From: Phylloscopus collybita
Taxonomy: Eukaryota; Chordata; Aves; Passeriformes; Phylloscopidae
Assembly: GCA_027886175.1 (NCBI GenBank)
Contig: JAJNNQ010000006.1
Location: 10,933,501 to 10,997,500, forward strand
Reading direction: 5' to 3'
DNA: 64,000 bases
Shown: positions 24,160-35,300 of the stretch, in pieces
How positions within the stretch are numbered: position 1 is the first letter of the stretch
Layout: every line of letters starts with the position of its first letter
Notes under the pieces: model-generated
The model's database searches: none
What the model was told of the DNA's origin: nothing
What the model saw: only the letters and a program-made list of their open reading frames with translations
Translations under genes and position numbers: made by a program

Positions 24160-24385
24160 GGTGAAATGTTTATTCTTTTGTTCCAGTTACTCTGTGTGTC
24201 TACTGTAAAATTCTTCCTGTACTTCCTGTAGTTACTCTTGGTGCCCAGATTACTGGAATACAGTGGCTTGTGTCTAGTCTGCTTAACTGCAGTCCTATCT
24301 AGAAGAGACTGGCCACATCCTCACTGAACAGCATTTGATCATGGGTCTCCTCTGAGCTTCATGTACTTTCTCCTGCAGACCTAAG
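24160..24385 (-). mobile_element. Degraded CR1 LINE fragment
   Basis: The plus strand reads AGAAGAGACTGGCCACATCC and later GGTCTCCTCTGAGCTTCATG, which align with the reverse complement of the avian CR1 3' region (AAGAG-CTGGCCCCATCCTC and TCTCCTCTGAGCCTTCTC). Heavily diverged and truncated, so an old insertion with its sense on the minus strand. Confidence 0.5.
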
Positions 24386-26254
24386 ATATTTTTCTTTTAC
24401 TTTTTAGGGATATATTTCAGTTTTAAAAGGCATTAAGTAATGTGAGAACTGTGCTGCAATTCACACATTATCTAAAGTTGTGTTGGGTGCCCTAAAGCAC
24501 AGCATGTAAGTATGTGGCAGTATTTGAGAGTGCAAAACTCTTTAGGAGAATGACAGAAGACATCCAAACAGATGCAGATTAATCTCGGGTGCCTCTTGCA
24601 ATCACTAGTGCTGCAATACTACCCAGAACTACACTAGTATTTTTGTTCTGGAGGGAAAAAATCAATTAGTCTTGGCTAACAGGCAAACTCTCACCCAGCT
24701 GCCTGATTATTCCCACAATTCACTGGTATGGAGGTGGGAAAAAATAGCAGGAACAGGAATGATAAAAACTCATGGTCAAGATAAAGACAGGGACATCATT
24801 TAACAATTATAGTCATGGGAAAAACAGACTGATCTGGGAAAATACACTTATTTTATTGCTAATTAGAATAAAAAAAGTAACCATTAATTTTGATAGTGGG
24901 AAACAACAAGATAAATATTAACACAATACCTTTCCTACCCCCTTTTCCAACCTCAACTTCACTTCCCAAGAAACAAGGGGAGTTGATCAGTACATAAGAG
25001 TTACTCTCTGCTGGTCCTGCCTCCTCACACTTTCCCCTCTGCTGGCAAGGGCTGCTCAGAAGTTGTGATTCCTTCAGCAGCATCTATCTGAACAGAACAC
25101 TGGTGTCTTCCACAGGCTGCAGTGGGAATATCTACTCCAGCACCTCCTCTTCTGACCTTGGCGCTCCCCCTGATGTTTCTCACTCCTTACTTCCTCTTTC
25201 TCTGTTTAGTGTTTTCTGCCCTTTTTGAAATATTTCATGATATGTTACCAAATTGGCTGATGGGCTCAGCTTTGGCAAATTTGACACAGGGATCATGGGA
25301 GATTCCCACTCTTCTAGAGCACAGATTATCCAAAACAATACTGCACAAGATCTAAAGTGCCATTATATACTTCTCCTTAGGCAACGGAATTAAGCCCAAC
25401 TTCCGTGTAAATAGAGGGAGGTCTTTGAAGAATTCCAGAAACAATATTTGCACATTTTGCTTACCTAATTTTAAAATTATAAGCATAATTAGTTGAGTAG
25501 CAGATGACTGCTGAGAATGTAAAATCTCTGCATGTTTTACATTTTTGCTGGAAGTGCAGACAATCACATTTCTGATATACAGCCACTTTAATCACCCAGA
25601 AAGCAATATGTAGTCATATTAGGACATTACTTGAGCATATACTTGCCAAAACTATTGCTAAATATTCCAGAAGTTGTCTCTATACTGCGACCTTTTCTCA
25701 TTTCTTTTTATGGTATAACAGATGTTCAGTGATATCTGGCCTCCAAGACAAACTGCGGCTCTCAGTCTCCAGTTTCCATTATCTTGTTCCCAATAGAAGC
25801 GTGGGAGCATAGAGAATATTCTCTTCAGGAAAGCTTGGGAAGAAAGTTTTTCTGTGTCTGCTCCATGCTCCAGTTTTGAGCTTCTGATTTCAGCAAGCTC
25901 AATTTTTAGAACCAAAACAGAATGCATAAACCATCTTCAGGTGAAGAGATCAGTAAGTGAAGTGAAGTGCAATATACCGTCCAAGACATCTGCATGGCAC
26001 ATAGAGCATTTGACTGTGTCACTCCAAAGAGTCAGAAGGATAGCAAGTGGGATACCCTGTTGGACCTGAAGTAACCCCTTATACCCATCTTTCCACAGCT
26101 AAATCCTGCTCTCCATCTCTGCTGACTCTAAAGGGAGTTTAGCTGCCTGGTACATAATATTATTGTTCAGTTTACAGATCTATGACCTACCAGTGTATTT
26201 AGGATACTTCCTTGTACAGAACACAGGATCTATGAGAAACTCATGACATCCCTA

Positions 26255-26410
26255 TGCAGAATAATAAAATGGTTTGGAAGGGATCTGAAAAATAATCTAG
26301 TTCCAATCCCCCTGCCATGGGCAGGGACGTGCTCCACTAGACCAGGTTGCTCAGAGCCCCACCTAGCCTGGCCTTAGAAAGGCCAGGAAAGCTAAACCAC
26401 AGCATTTAAC
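26255..26410 (-). mobile_element. CR1 LINE 3' fragment
   Basis: The plus strand reads AATGGTTTGGAAGGGATCTG, then TAGTTCCAATCCCCCTGCCA, TGGGCAGGGACGTGCTCCAC and CAGGTTGCTCAGAGCCCCAC. This is the reverse complement of the 3' end of avian CR1, and the clearest transposon in the window. 5' truncated as is usual for CR1, and moderately diverged. This element is the main evidence that the genome is avian. Confidence 0.92.
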
Positions 26411-28251
26411 ATTGGCATTCAAACTACTGCTGTTCTCTCCCCTTGTCTGTATAGCTACCTACAGAGAGATACCTATTTTTAAGTGTCTTCCTTTCAGATT
26501 ACATCTTACCACTGAAGAAAGGAAGAGCTGGTAGAAAACCTTTTCAAAATGGCTTTCAAGTGCTATTTCCACACCATTTCCAAAGTTTCAAGTCAGCAGG
26601 TCAGCCACCAGTCCCAGATGTCTCTGTTGATTCATTAATGGCAGCAACAACAGTAATTGCTACTCAGAACTATGAATAGGTTTTTGCTGAAGAAATTCTA
26701 TAGCTTCCTCACATTAACATGGGAGTTAAAATGAAAAATTTACAATGTTTAGCTCAAACCTGCTATGACTTTTTACCTTTATTATTATAATTTTTATATA
26801 GTAACAAGCACACTATAGTGTATGAAGAGTTTAAATGTTTTCTCATAGAGCAAATTTTAGAGTATAATTGATTCTAAAGAAACAAACAATCTGGAAGTAT
26901 ATATAATACAGCTTTTAAGCACTTGATTGTATAAAAAAATCCATTTCACATTATATGACCTCATTTTGAAACCCAATAGCTAAAGAAAGTACATTATGAA
27001 TTTCCAATACTAGAGAAATTGTAGTTTACGATCCATAGTGTGTGAGATGTGTACTTGCATTTTAACTATAGTGTTATATATTTGTATAATTTTAAATACA
27101 AAGGCCTTATGATTGCTTTGGTTATGTATTTTAGTGACTAGAATTGCATAACCTTTACAACTATAAATTAGATAGTTTCCTGCCTCTGATGCAAGTTAAT
27201 ATTTAACTAGTTTGTGCTGGGTTTAAGCACAGGAGAAATTTAACAATTTTTACTTTGCTTTTACACTATGAAAAAAAATTGCAGAAATTTGTGCCTTTTC
27301 ACATTTTATTTAGACAAACATGAAAAATGAAAATGTTCTAGAAAGAAATTTCCATTCATCCACTTATGTACATTGATTTTTCTAAACATTAAGTTGTTAT
27401 AGGCTTTCTTAAAAAGTCTTTTTCACCCTCCAGTTCTCCCCTTTTCCTCTGTCTCAGTTTTCTCTTCCCTTCTTGTTTTTGTCTTATCAAAATCATATTA
27501 CCTGTCCTGTATCCCTTTTGTTGGAGATGGGAATTTCTACACTATACCTGCATATACAACTGTTCCATCCTAGTCTTTAGTTTCTTTCCCTCCCATTAGA
27601 TCAGAGGGACTTTTCTGTGCTGTCAGCTTGGCAAGGTATTTCATGCAGGTTCAGCAAGTGTCATATATCCAAAACGAGCACCCTTAGCACAGTGTTCCAG
27701 TTTCTGTCTTCTTGGACTTGGATGCAGCTAGCCCAGGAACAAATGCAAATCTTTATATCCCGGTCTAGTCTTAGTAAAGCGAAAGCAGAAGGCAGCAAAA
27801 TAAAGACATTCACCCAGGAAAAATTGTCAAGCATGCTGACAGAGTACAGTGGCTAGATTTATAGTGTTTTTCTCATGTGGCTCTGAGATAGGCTGTTTGG
27901 GTACAAGAGTACTCTCTGTTTTACATAAACAAACTTTGGGGCAAGGTTAGGGGCAAAAGGTTGGACCCATATTAGTCATGGATGCAGAAAAGCCACCCAG
28001 CATGTGCTTGCCAGCAGTGTAAAGAGACCGTGGCATACTCAACTAATCTGATGTCTTCTCTTTTGAGGACTTGTGGCTGGTGTTAGGGGGGCAGAGCAGC
28101 AAAAGAGATGTCCAGGATCACAGAGCACAACATCAGGTGGGATCTGGAGGCAACTGCAGCTTTGAACCGATCATACACCACTCTAAGGCTGCTGTGGGGA
28201 TGTGTGGGGCCAGGGCACAGCACACACTGGTTTCAGTCTTCTCCTTCCTAG

Positions 28252-28295
28252 GATCAAATAAAGATAAAACTAAGAAATCTAGTGGGAAAAAAAAG
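28252..28295 (+). other. Possible mini-exon (splice-site pair), unproven
   Basis: A strong polypyrimidine acceptor (TCTTCTCCTTCCTAG ending at 28251) and a good donor (AAAAG|GTAGGG, GT at 28296) bracket 44 bases encoding Lys-rich GSNKDKTKKSSGKK in one frame. No partner exon is recognised, so this may be chance. Confidence 0.15.
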
Positions 28296-29879
28296 GTAGG
28301 GAGAGAAAGCTAATAGGGCTAGAGGATATGAAACTAATTGGAAGAGGGAGTTATTTGTTCCATTTGAACTACCTTGATCAAAGAAGAATTCATGTGAGTT
28401 TTGGGTAAGGTTTATAGCAGGGTTGGTTTTTTTTTCTTTTCTTTTTTCTTTTGCAAAACCTCCTTTGCTTATCTGAAGTATTAACTTTCCATTTCCGTTG
28501 CTGAAGCAGATGTTTTGCTTGTCGCAGACATTAAGGCACTCTTAATGTGCAGTTACTGAATTCTTTTCTAAAAGAGCATTTTAAATTTGACAATGTTTCT
28601 TACATTTTTAAAGCGGTGACCTCATTTTGAAAAGATTTTTTTTCCAATACATATGTCACCACTGGAAAAATATTAATCTGCAAAACTTAGTATAAAATGT
28701 CTCCATTTATTAAACATCTACTGTACAGATTTCAGCTGTCACAAAATCCAACTGTGCATTCCTGTGAGCCCTGGCATTCTGAAAAGGGTTTGTTTCAAGC
28801 AGGAAATATATTTTCATTGTGATTTCACTAAAATAAATATTTAAACAAATTCTAACAGTTAAAAATATCTTTGCAAATCACACCCTTAATGACTAGAAAG
28901 CATTACTATGCCAACAGAAAGATTAACTCAGTAAAGACTCATTCTTCTTATGTCCAGACCTATCACCTGTTGGATGCTATAGTGTCCACTTCTAACTTTA
29001 GTGTTTCTTAAAGAAACTGTTATCTAAAAATAGCAAAATGAAAAATAAATACTGAAACACAATTAGAGAGCTGAATGTTTTATTATTCTTCCATTCATCT
29101 TAATTTAATTTGTAAATGCATATATTTGATTCGTATTTATGTTTTTGCTTTCAAAAGTTTAATCTCCCACTATACTTTGATCTTTAAAGCAATCTTTTTG
29201 TGGCAGTTTAGGAAAAGTTACAAGGAAAAAAACCCTGTGTTTTTCCGAAGGGACAACCAATACAATACATTTTTAAAAAATGTTCATATGTTAATCAGAG
29301 GCATTCTTAATGATGTTATCTATTACAAAACGCAAGGGAGATTGGGAAGTCAAAACAGAGGAGAACTGGGTGTTATAACATGGCAATCACTGTATCTAGA
29401 CAGTATATTTTTAAGATAAGCATATCAAGTAGTTGTTTGCATTCTTCAGTTGCTGATGGCATTTTCCAGTCTCCCTGCTCAAGGTGGGGTTTTTTTTGTT
29501 TGTTTGTTTGTTCTATCCTCTTTTCTTCCCATCACACAAGCTGGAGTTCATCTGAATCTTTCTTTCTGTGAGATGCTTCTAAATGCTGTCCTCCTCTAAT
29601 TTACACAGTAATGAGGTTGCCCTGTCTCTGACCTTGGGGAACTAGCTTGGACTTCCTATGTATTTTTGGAGAAGATCTCTACCTCTGATTAGAGCTAATG
29701 GGTGCTGAAGAGCTGTGTTTAAGAGTTGTTTTAAGTCAGCTCCTTGGGAAATGTGGCCTTCAGTTCCCAGAGACTGCAGCTGTTTTGTGGAAAAGGGAAC
29801 CAGAGAAAGAAGAAAGGGGTGTGTGGGGTGTGTGTGTCTGTTTACGAACACTCGATAGCTAATAGAGAGTCAAGTTTTT

Positions 29880-30370
29880 GCATTAAACAATGATTCGACT
29901 TCTTGTCTTGTCTAATGAATACAGCACACATTCCCCATAATTATAGCACTTACTTTTTCCTGTCCAAACATTTTGAAACAGCTGAAGACTAAGCAATATT
30001 CAGTCTGGAAACCCTGTACCAGAGGGTGAGTGTATGGCTTTAGTCAAAGGAGCTAATCCTTCCGTGCAGTCCTCCAATTATTTTTCTTCACAAATAAGTA
30101 TCGCTACTTTATTTTATCCAGAATGAATTCTATTCAATGAGCACTCATCAAATTCCAATCTTAATTAGACTCTAACAAAGCCAAACAAACAAATCACTGT
30201 GCTTGGATAAAGGCATGTGGGCTGGAGCGTGTGAAAAGAAGAGGTTATACATTTAAATTGTTTTACTTTCTTAACCACTATAGGTGCTACAAAGCAACAG
30301 ATGTAATTTATTATGGCTTTTGATGGTCAAACAGACTGGGTTGAATTATGACCACAACATTACATGCAAT
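29880..30370. promoter_or_regulatory. Candidate conserved enhancer block
   Basis: Long non-repetitive segment with many factor words: CATTAAACAATGATT (SOX/homeodomain), CATAATTATAGC, AGTCAAAGGAGCTAATCC (TCF/LEF beside an OTX-type core), CTTAATTAGAC, GCTTGGATAAAGG and GTAATTTATTATGG. This is among the best enhancer candidates by motif content. No conservation measurement was possible. Confidence 0.35.
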
Positions 30371-30904
30371 TCTGTACCACTGCTATCTTTGTGGGTATCT
30401 AAAGCTGTTTTCTCATTTTGCTTTTTTCCCCCTCTTTTTATTTGTAGATAGAGTTATATTTTGTCTCAGCTATCAGATGACAGCCACTGTGTAAAAATAC
30501 TTGAGCTCCCTTACATGGTTTGTATCATCACCAGAAAGCCTTGATAAAAATGCAGCCTTATTATCTGTGTAGTTTATTCTCTCCATATATTTCAGAATGT
30601 ATGTCCTAATTTGATATTCCAATATATATAATCAGTCAGCACTTTCATGTTTTTTGACAGAAACACAGGCAGCATACCAGGCAATTAGTCTGAAGAATGA
30701 TTCCAAAACCCAATCTTACTTCTACCCTTACCCCTTACATGCTTTGCTGATATGGGATGTTGGTAATTTATTTCTCTGAGAACTCTTTTTTTCTTTTTTT
30801 TTTTCTTTTAATTTTTGAACAAAAGGGTCATCCCCTTATATACCTGTTGTTTGCTCCATGGCTATTGCCTTTAAATAAACTCTGTTCTGGAAATAAAAAA
30901 CTGC

Positions 30905-31031
30905 TTGGGTTTGGGGTGGGTTTTTTGTGTGGGTTTTAGTTCGTTTGTTTGTTGCTTTTTTCTTGTTTGTTTTGGGTTTGGGTTTGGTTTTTTTTTTTTT
31001 TTGTTTTGTTTTTTTTTTTTTTTTTTTTTTT
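30905..31031. repeat. G/T-rich low-complexity tract 2
   Basis: T-rich sequence with GGG runs (for example GGGTTTGGGTTTGG near 30974-30987), ending in T15, GTTTTG and T23 (31009-31031). Its composition resembles the tract at 22.5 kb, on the same strand. Confidence 0.9.
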
Positions 31032-32023
31032 GAGACAGCTTATATTTAGTATTGAGAACCTAACTAATTATTTGTTATATAAGGGAAGAGTTTAGAAATG
31101 GTAATGTGTTAAACTTCACTATAGCTCTAAGACACACATAACAAATACTCCTTATTGCTGCTTTACTGTCCTTACTTATCTGTCCACAGAACAGGGGAAT
31201 AGGACTGTCAAGATATGTCTTCCCATCATCATTTCTGTACACATATGAAAGCTTTAAGTTCAAGGTATACACTTCCTTTTTCACATTTCCTTCCTACTTG
31301 CTAACTTTTAAAAACTTCCAAAACTGTGTTTTAACACAATCTTTTAATTTTCCTCCTCACCCTCCAACATAAATATATTTTAATATTTTAAGTATTTGGC
31401 ATGCAATGACATGCACACAACAACTGAAAAAAGGGCTTCTTAAAGCATGGTCCAGATTTGTGAAGAGCTTCATGGTTCACTGAACATTTTATTTAATATG
31501 GAGATTGTATTCAGAGTTGTTTGATTTGCAGAAATAACAAGCCCAAATGCTTCAGTTTCTAATGGTAATTAGTTTTCAGCCTAGACAGTCTGTTTAGTTA
31601 TATATTTACTACCTTGTAAAGAACTATCACAACAAACCCTAAAGCATTATTTTAAAATTAATAAGCAAAAGAAAGAGGAAATTCTTCACTTTTGCATAGC
31701 AACACTCTGTATTCTACTTTTTGATTGCAAAATCCACCTTTTCAATTATAGGTGTACTAAATTATGATGCTTGAAAAACTATAAAAGGCAATTATCAATG
31801 TTTCTTAATACCATAAATGACTAATGCAAGTATGTTTTTTTGCAAGGGAAACAAAGACCAGTATTGTGAGCAGATTTCCTTAGCTTCCTGAGTCAGAATA
31901 GAACAAACTTTGATTCACATACTTTTGGTGTTATTTGCAATTAATATTAGTTTCTGTGGTGGTTAAAATAATGTGGTACAGATTCCATTGCAGCTTACAT
32001 TTTAGAAAATAAAGGCACATGTC

Positions 32024-32314
32024 TTAAAGTTCACTTGGCTTTCGTGACGTCAGGTAAGGAAGCAGAGAGGAGGTTAAGAGCACAATACCTTGTAGTGGTT
32101 CGTATATTCCTGCCTTATACAAGAAAACATCTAAAAGAGTCGCTTCTTCACCCAGGTAAATATTCTGGTCTATCTCTTGCTGCTTTTCAAAGCTAATGGA
32201 AAAAAAGTTTCCTTTGCCAGATACTGTGTTGGGGTTTTTTTTGACTGGACTCTTCTTCAATGCCTCAACAATGAGTGAGCTCTGGGTGACTGTGGGGGCT
32301 AAGAATGCCTCCAT
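32024..32314 (-). other. Orphan open reading frame, function unknown
   Basis: An ATG-initiated frame of 96 codons with balanced, protein-like composition: MEAFLAPTVTQSSLIVEALK, a Lys/Pro/Asn segment, then acidic and hydrophobic residues such as YLGEEATLLDVFLYKAGIYE. I do not recognise a domain. There is no AATAAA signal nearby on this strand and no clear promoter. It could be a chance frame, a decayed coding insertion, or an exon of an unannotated transcript; chance is most likely. Confidence 0.15.
32045..32052. promoter_or_regulatory. Full CRE palindrome
   Basis: TGACGTCA is the exact CREB/ATF palindrome. It is immediately followed by a plus-strand splice-donor match, CAG|GTAAGG (GT at 32054). 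CpG-containing CREs are uncommon in AT-rich deserts. Confidence 0.45.
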
Positions 32315-35300
32315 TATACTCACTCAGCGTGCTTTACTATTGATTTCTCCCTCTGAACATGGATAGAGGACACGCTTGAGCTGGCAGAAGGAATCACATC
32401 ATGGCATGGACACCTCAGAAGAAGTATGCATTATGGAAATCTTCTTAACAAAGAGAGTTCCTCAGTGATCATTAGCATTAGAGGTTCTCTCAACTCTCTT
32501 TCACAAATGGCAAGGGAAAGCAAAGAAGGGAACATTTTCAAATCTTGGAAAGACTGACCCTCTCCCTTTGTGCTGCTGTGTCAAAAGAGCTTTATATGCC
32601 CTTTCATTCCAAATCAGTATAATTGCTTTTGTTCAAAACCAGGTCCAGGCTTCTTAGCAGTGGAAGCAGAATAAGATGTGTACAGTTTCGAGGCCAAGGA
32701 ACTAAGTCACTTTGTTGTTCCTCATCACTGCTAATAGTTACATTAAGTTTTGTGGGGATTCCAGAAGGCTTTCCAAAGTAGAAAATACATGAGATGAAGT
32801 GGAATGTGTTGGTAGGACATCAGGCTGCCAGTCAAGGCACAGCCTCACGAAGAGTGGGAAGCTCTGCCTTCATTCTCAGTGCCACAAGAAGCTGTTCTGG
32901 TCAGCAGTGAAACGGGGGCCTCCTCGGGGTTTCACCCTGTGCAGCAGCTGTAAGAACTACTTGATTTCTCTGTTAGCCACAAATAAGGCTCATGCCCCTT
33001 CCATCTTCCCTTCCCTCCTTTTCCTTTCCCTTTCTTCTGCTCTGATCCTTTTCTTTTTCAATAGGGTAAATTTTCTTCCAGTTCAGCAATCTGAACCAGA
33101 TCACCAGTGTCAAAGAAATACTAAAGAAAAAAGAACAAAAACAAACAAGCAAACAAACAAACAAACCCCCCAAAAAACCAGGAAAAGTGCATGTCTCCTT
33201 GCTACCCTCACCTTCAGTAGAATCTAGCAATCAAATCAGCTTAGTTATATCACAAAACTACATACTAAAATAGATCCTTTTAATTCTTCCCCAAAGTCTT
33301 TAGCTAGGAGGGCCACTTCAGAACAACAACAAAGACAACATTGAAAAGGTAGTGAATTTGAAACCTCAGGAAATGACATGCAACTAGTCATATTACACTT
33401 CTGTAATAGTTTTCTAAGGGCAGTTTTGGTCTGAAATGATCCCTACCCAATTCTGAAAGCTACTGCTTCCTATTAACAAAAACTGCTCTGAACCAAACAG
33501 CCAGAGAAATTACAGAACCACTCTGAATGTTTTCTGAGAAGGAACATCTTTTTTCCCAGGGGTATTTGGTGAAGACATTTCCTTGATAGAATTTACCAGG
33601 ATGACAGAAGTGGTCATTCATTTCTCCTAGTCTCTTCCAGTAAAAAATATTTATTCACTGTAAATGTGAATGTTTATTGTGTCAGAGAAACAGGAAATAC
33701 AGGCTCCATATCTGAAGATTGCATATTTTAACTTAAGTGCGGTTTCTGAAAGTCTGTGATTTCTGCAAAACAGAGGAAAATCTCTACAAAAACACTGGGG
33801 AAGTCCAATGCTTTGGTTCCAGGGGACTAATATTTAAACCTAAAGAATTTAATGTATAATTACATCATTTTGTAACATGCATGTTGTTTATTTAGTGTCT
33901 TAAACAGCAACGTGTATGGAAATATAGAAACAAAAAGTAATTAGTCCTTTAAGAAGATTGAAATTTTGATGGTTTCTGTGATATATTCATGGACATGAGC
34001 ATATGGTGACTTACTTTCAATACAAGGAGAAAGATGTGGTTTTGTTAAAGCATTAATAAGAACAATTAACCTTGTAGTACATTAATACATATGTAAAATA
34101 CAAGTTAGTCACAAGCAAGATGTGATTATAATAAGTATGCTTAAACATATAGTTTTCTTTTGAGAATTCCTTGAAGTTAGGTTGGGGTTTTAATACACTT
34201 GGGAAGTTAAAATGTACTGGATGATGTTTTAATAAGAACAGTCATAGTTAGGTATTGTTTGAGACACATAGTTTACATGCTTTGTTTACAGGAACATTGT
34301 TTACCAAACCATGCAAAACAGATAGTGCAAGAATTAGAAGAGTCAAGTTTGAAAAGTAGTTCTTACCCAGAGGAAAAAAGTCTCTGTTTTCTGTAATTCA
34401 GCTTAAATAGCTCAGCCAACTGGATAATGAGTCTGATAAAAAACTGTAGAGGTTTTCTTGTTAGACTCATATGAAGTAAGTATTAAAACATTATAGTAAT
34501 AATTTGTTGCTTTTACCATGTTGGCACACAATATTTTTTGTAATAGTTTTAATAAGTTCCATATGACCAATTGGAAAGATGAACTTAACACATTATTGAT
34601 TTATCTTCTGCTAACAGTCAACACTTCGGTTAAAACTTCAAAACTGATTGGAAAAAATATGCAGAAGTTTATATCCTTGATATAAAATGTCACAAACTAG
34701 ACAAAAAAATTAAAGGATGCTTCTTATTTGCTGTTATATTCTATTGCACATTTCTTTTTTTTTTTTTTTTAATAAAACCTTTGCTGTGCCCATTTGTACC
34801 ATCTGAGCAGAGCAGTGACTACAGGTTTTAACCCATTATATTCTTTTCTCTGAAATTATAACTACCCTTTCTGTCATTGGAACAAGGTTAGAGAATCAAA
34901 TAAGGTATATGACTGCTCTGCAGAAGTTTTCACTACAGAAATGTTTATTAAAGAAAGTAAGCATCTATTTGGAATTTGTTTGTGGGAGCTAATACGACAA
35001 GATGAATGGCACCTTTTTCAAAATGCAGGTTAAGATTCAGAATTCTTAAGGTATTTGCATCCAAAATCATTAGTCTTTTTAATTTTTCCATAAATTTTAG
35101 CAAGCACAACTTCCAGAACGTAATTATACAGCTAAAGTGAACAAATTTTGCAGAATTGTATTTGCATGAAGAACTGAATTACTTGCAAGTAAATTGGCAG
35201 TGGGAACTCCTACAAATTCCTTCCTAAACTGAAAGAAGCTAAAGAAAGCAAATGTTTTCTAAAATCACATTTCCTTTTTCATACTACTACTAGGGAAAAT

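Larger units (their letters stand above)
22720..30890. other. Intergenic desert, block 2
   Basis: AT-rich sequence with no supported gene. It includes two CR1 remnants (24160-24385 and 26255-26410), TTTG-type low complexity at 28425-28453 and 29487-29511, a possible mini-exon at 28252-28295, and an enhancer-like block around 29880-30370. The rest shows nothing recognisable. Confidence 0.55.

Noticed and set aside
31960..31985. TGTGGTGGTTAAAAT, resembling the start of some bird retroviral LTRs
   Set aside because: No matching second end, target-site duplication or polyadenylation signal could be found.
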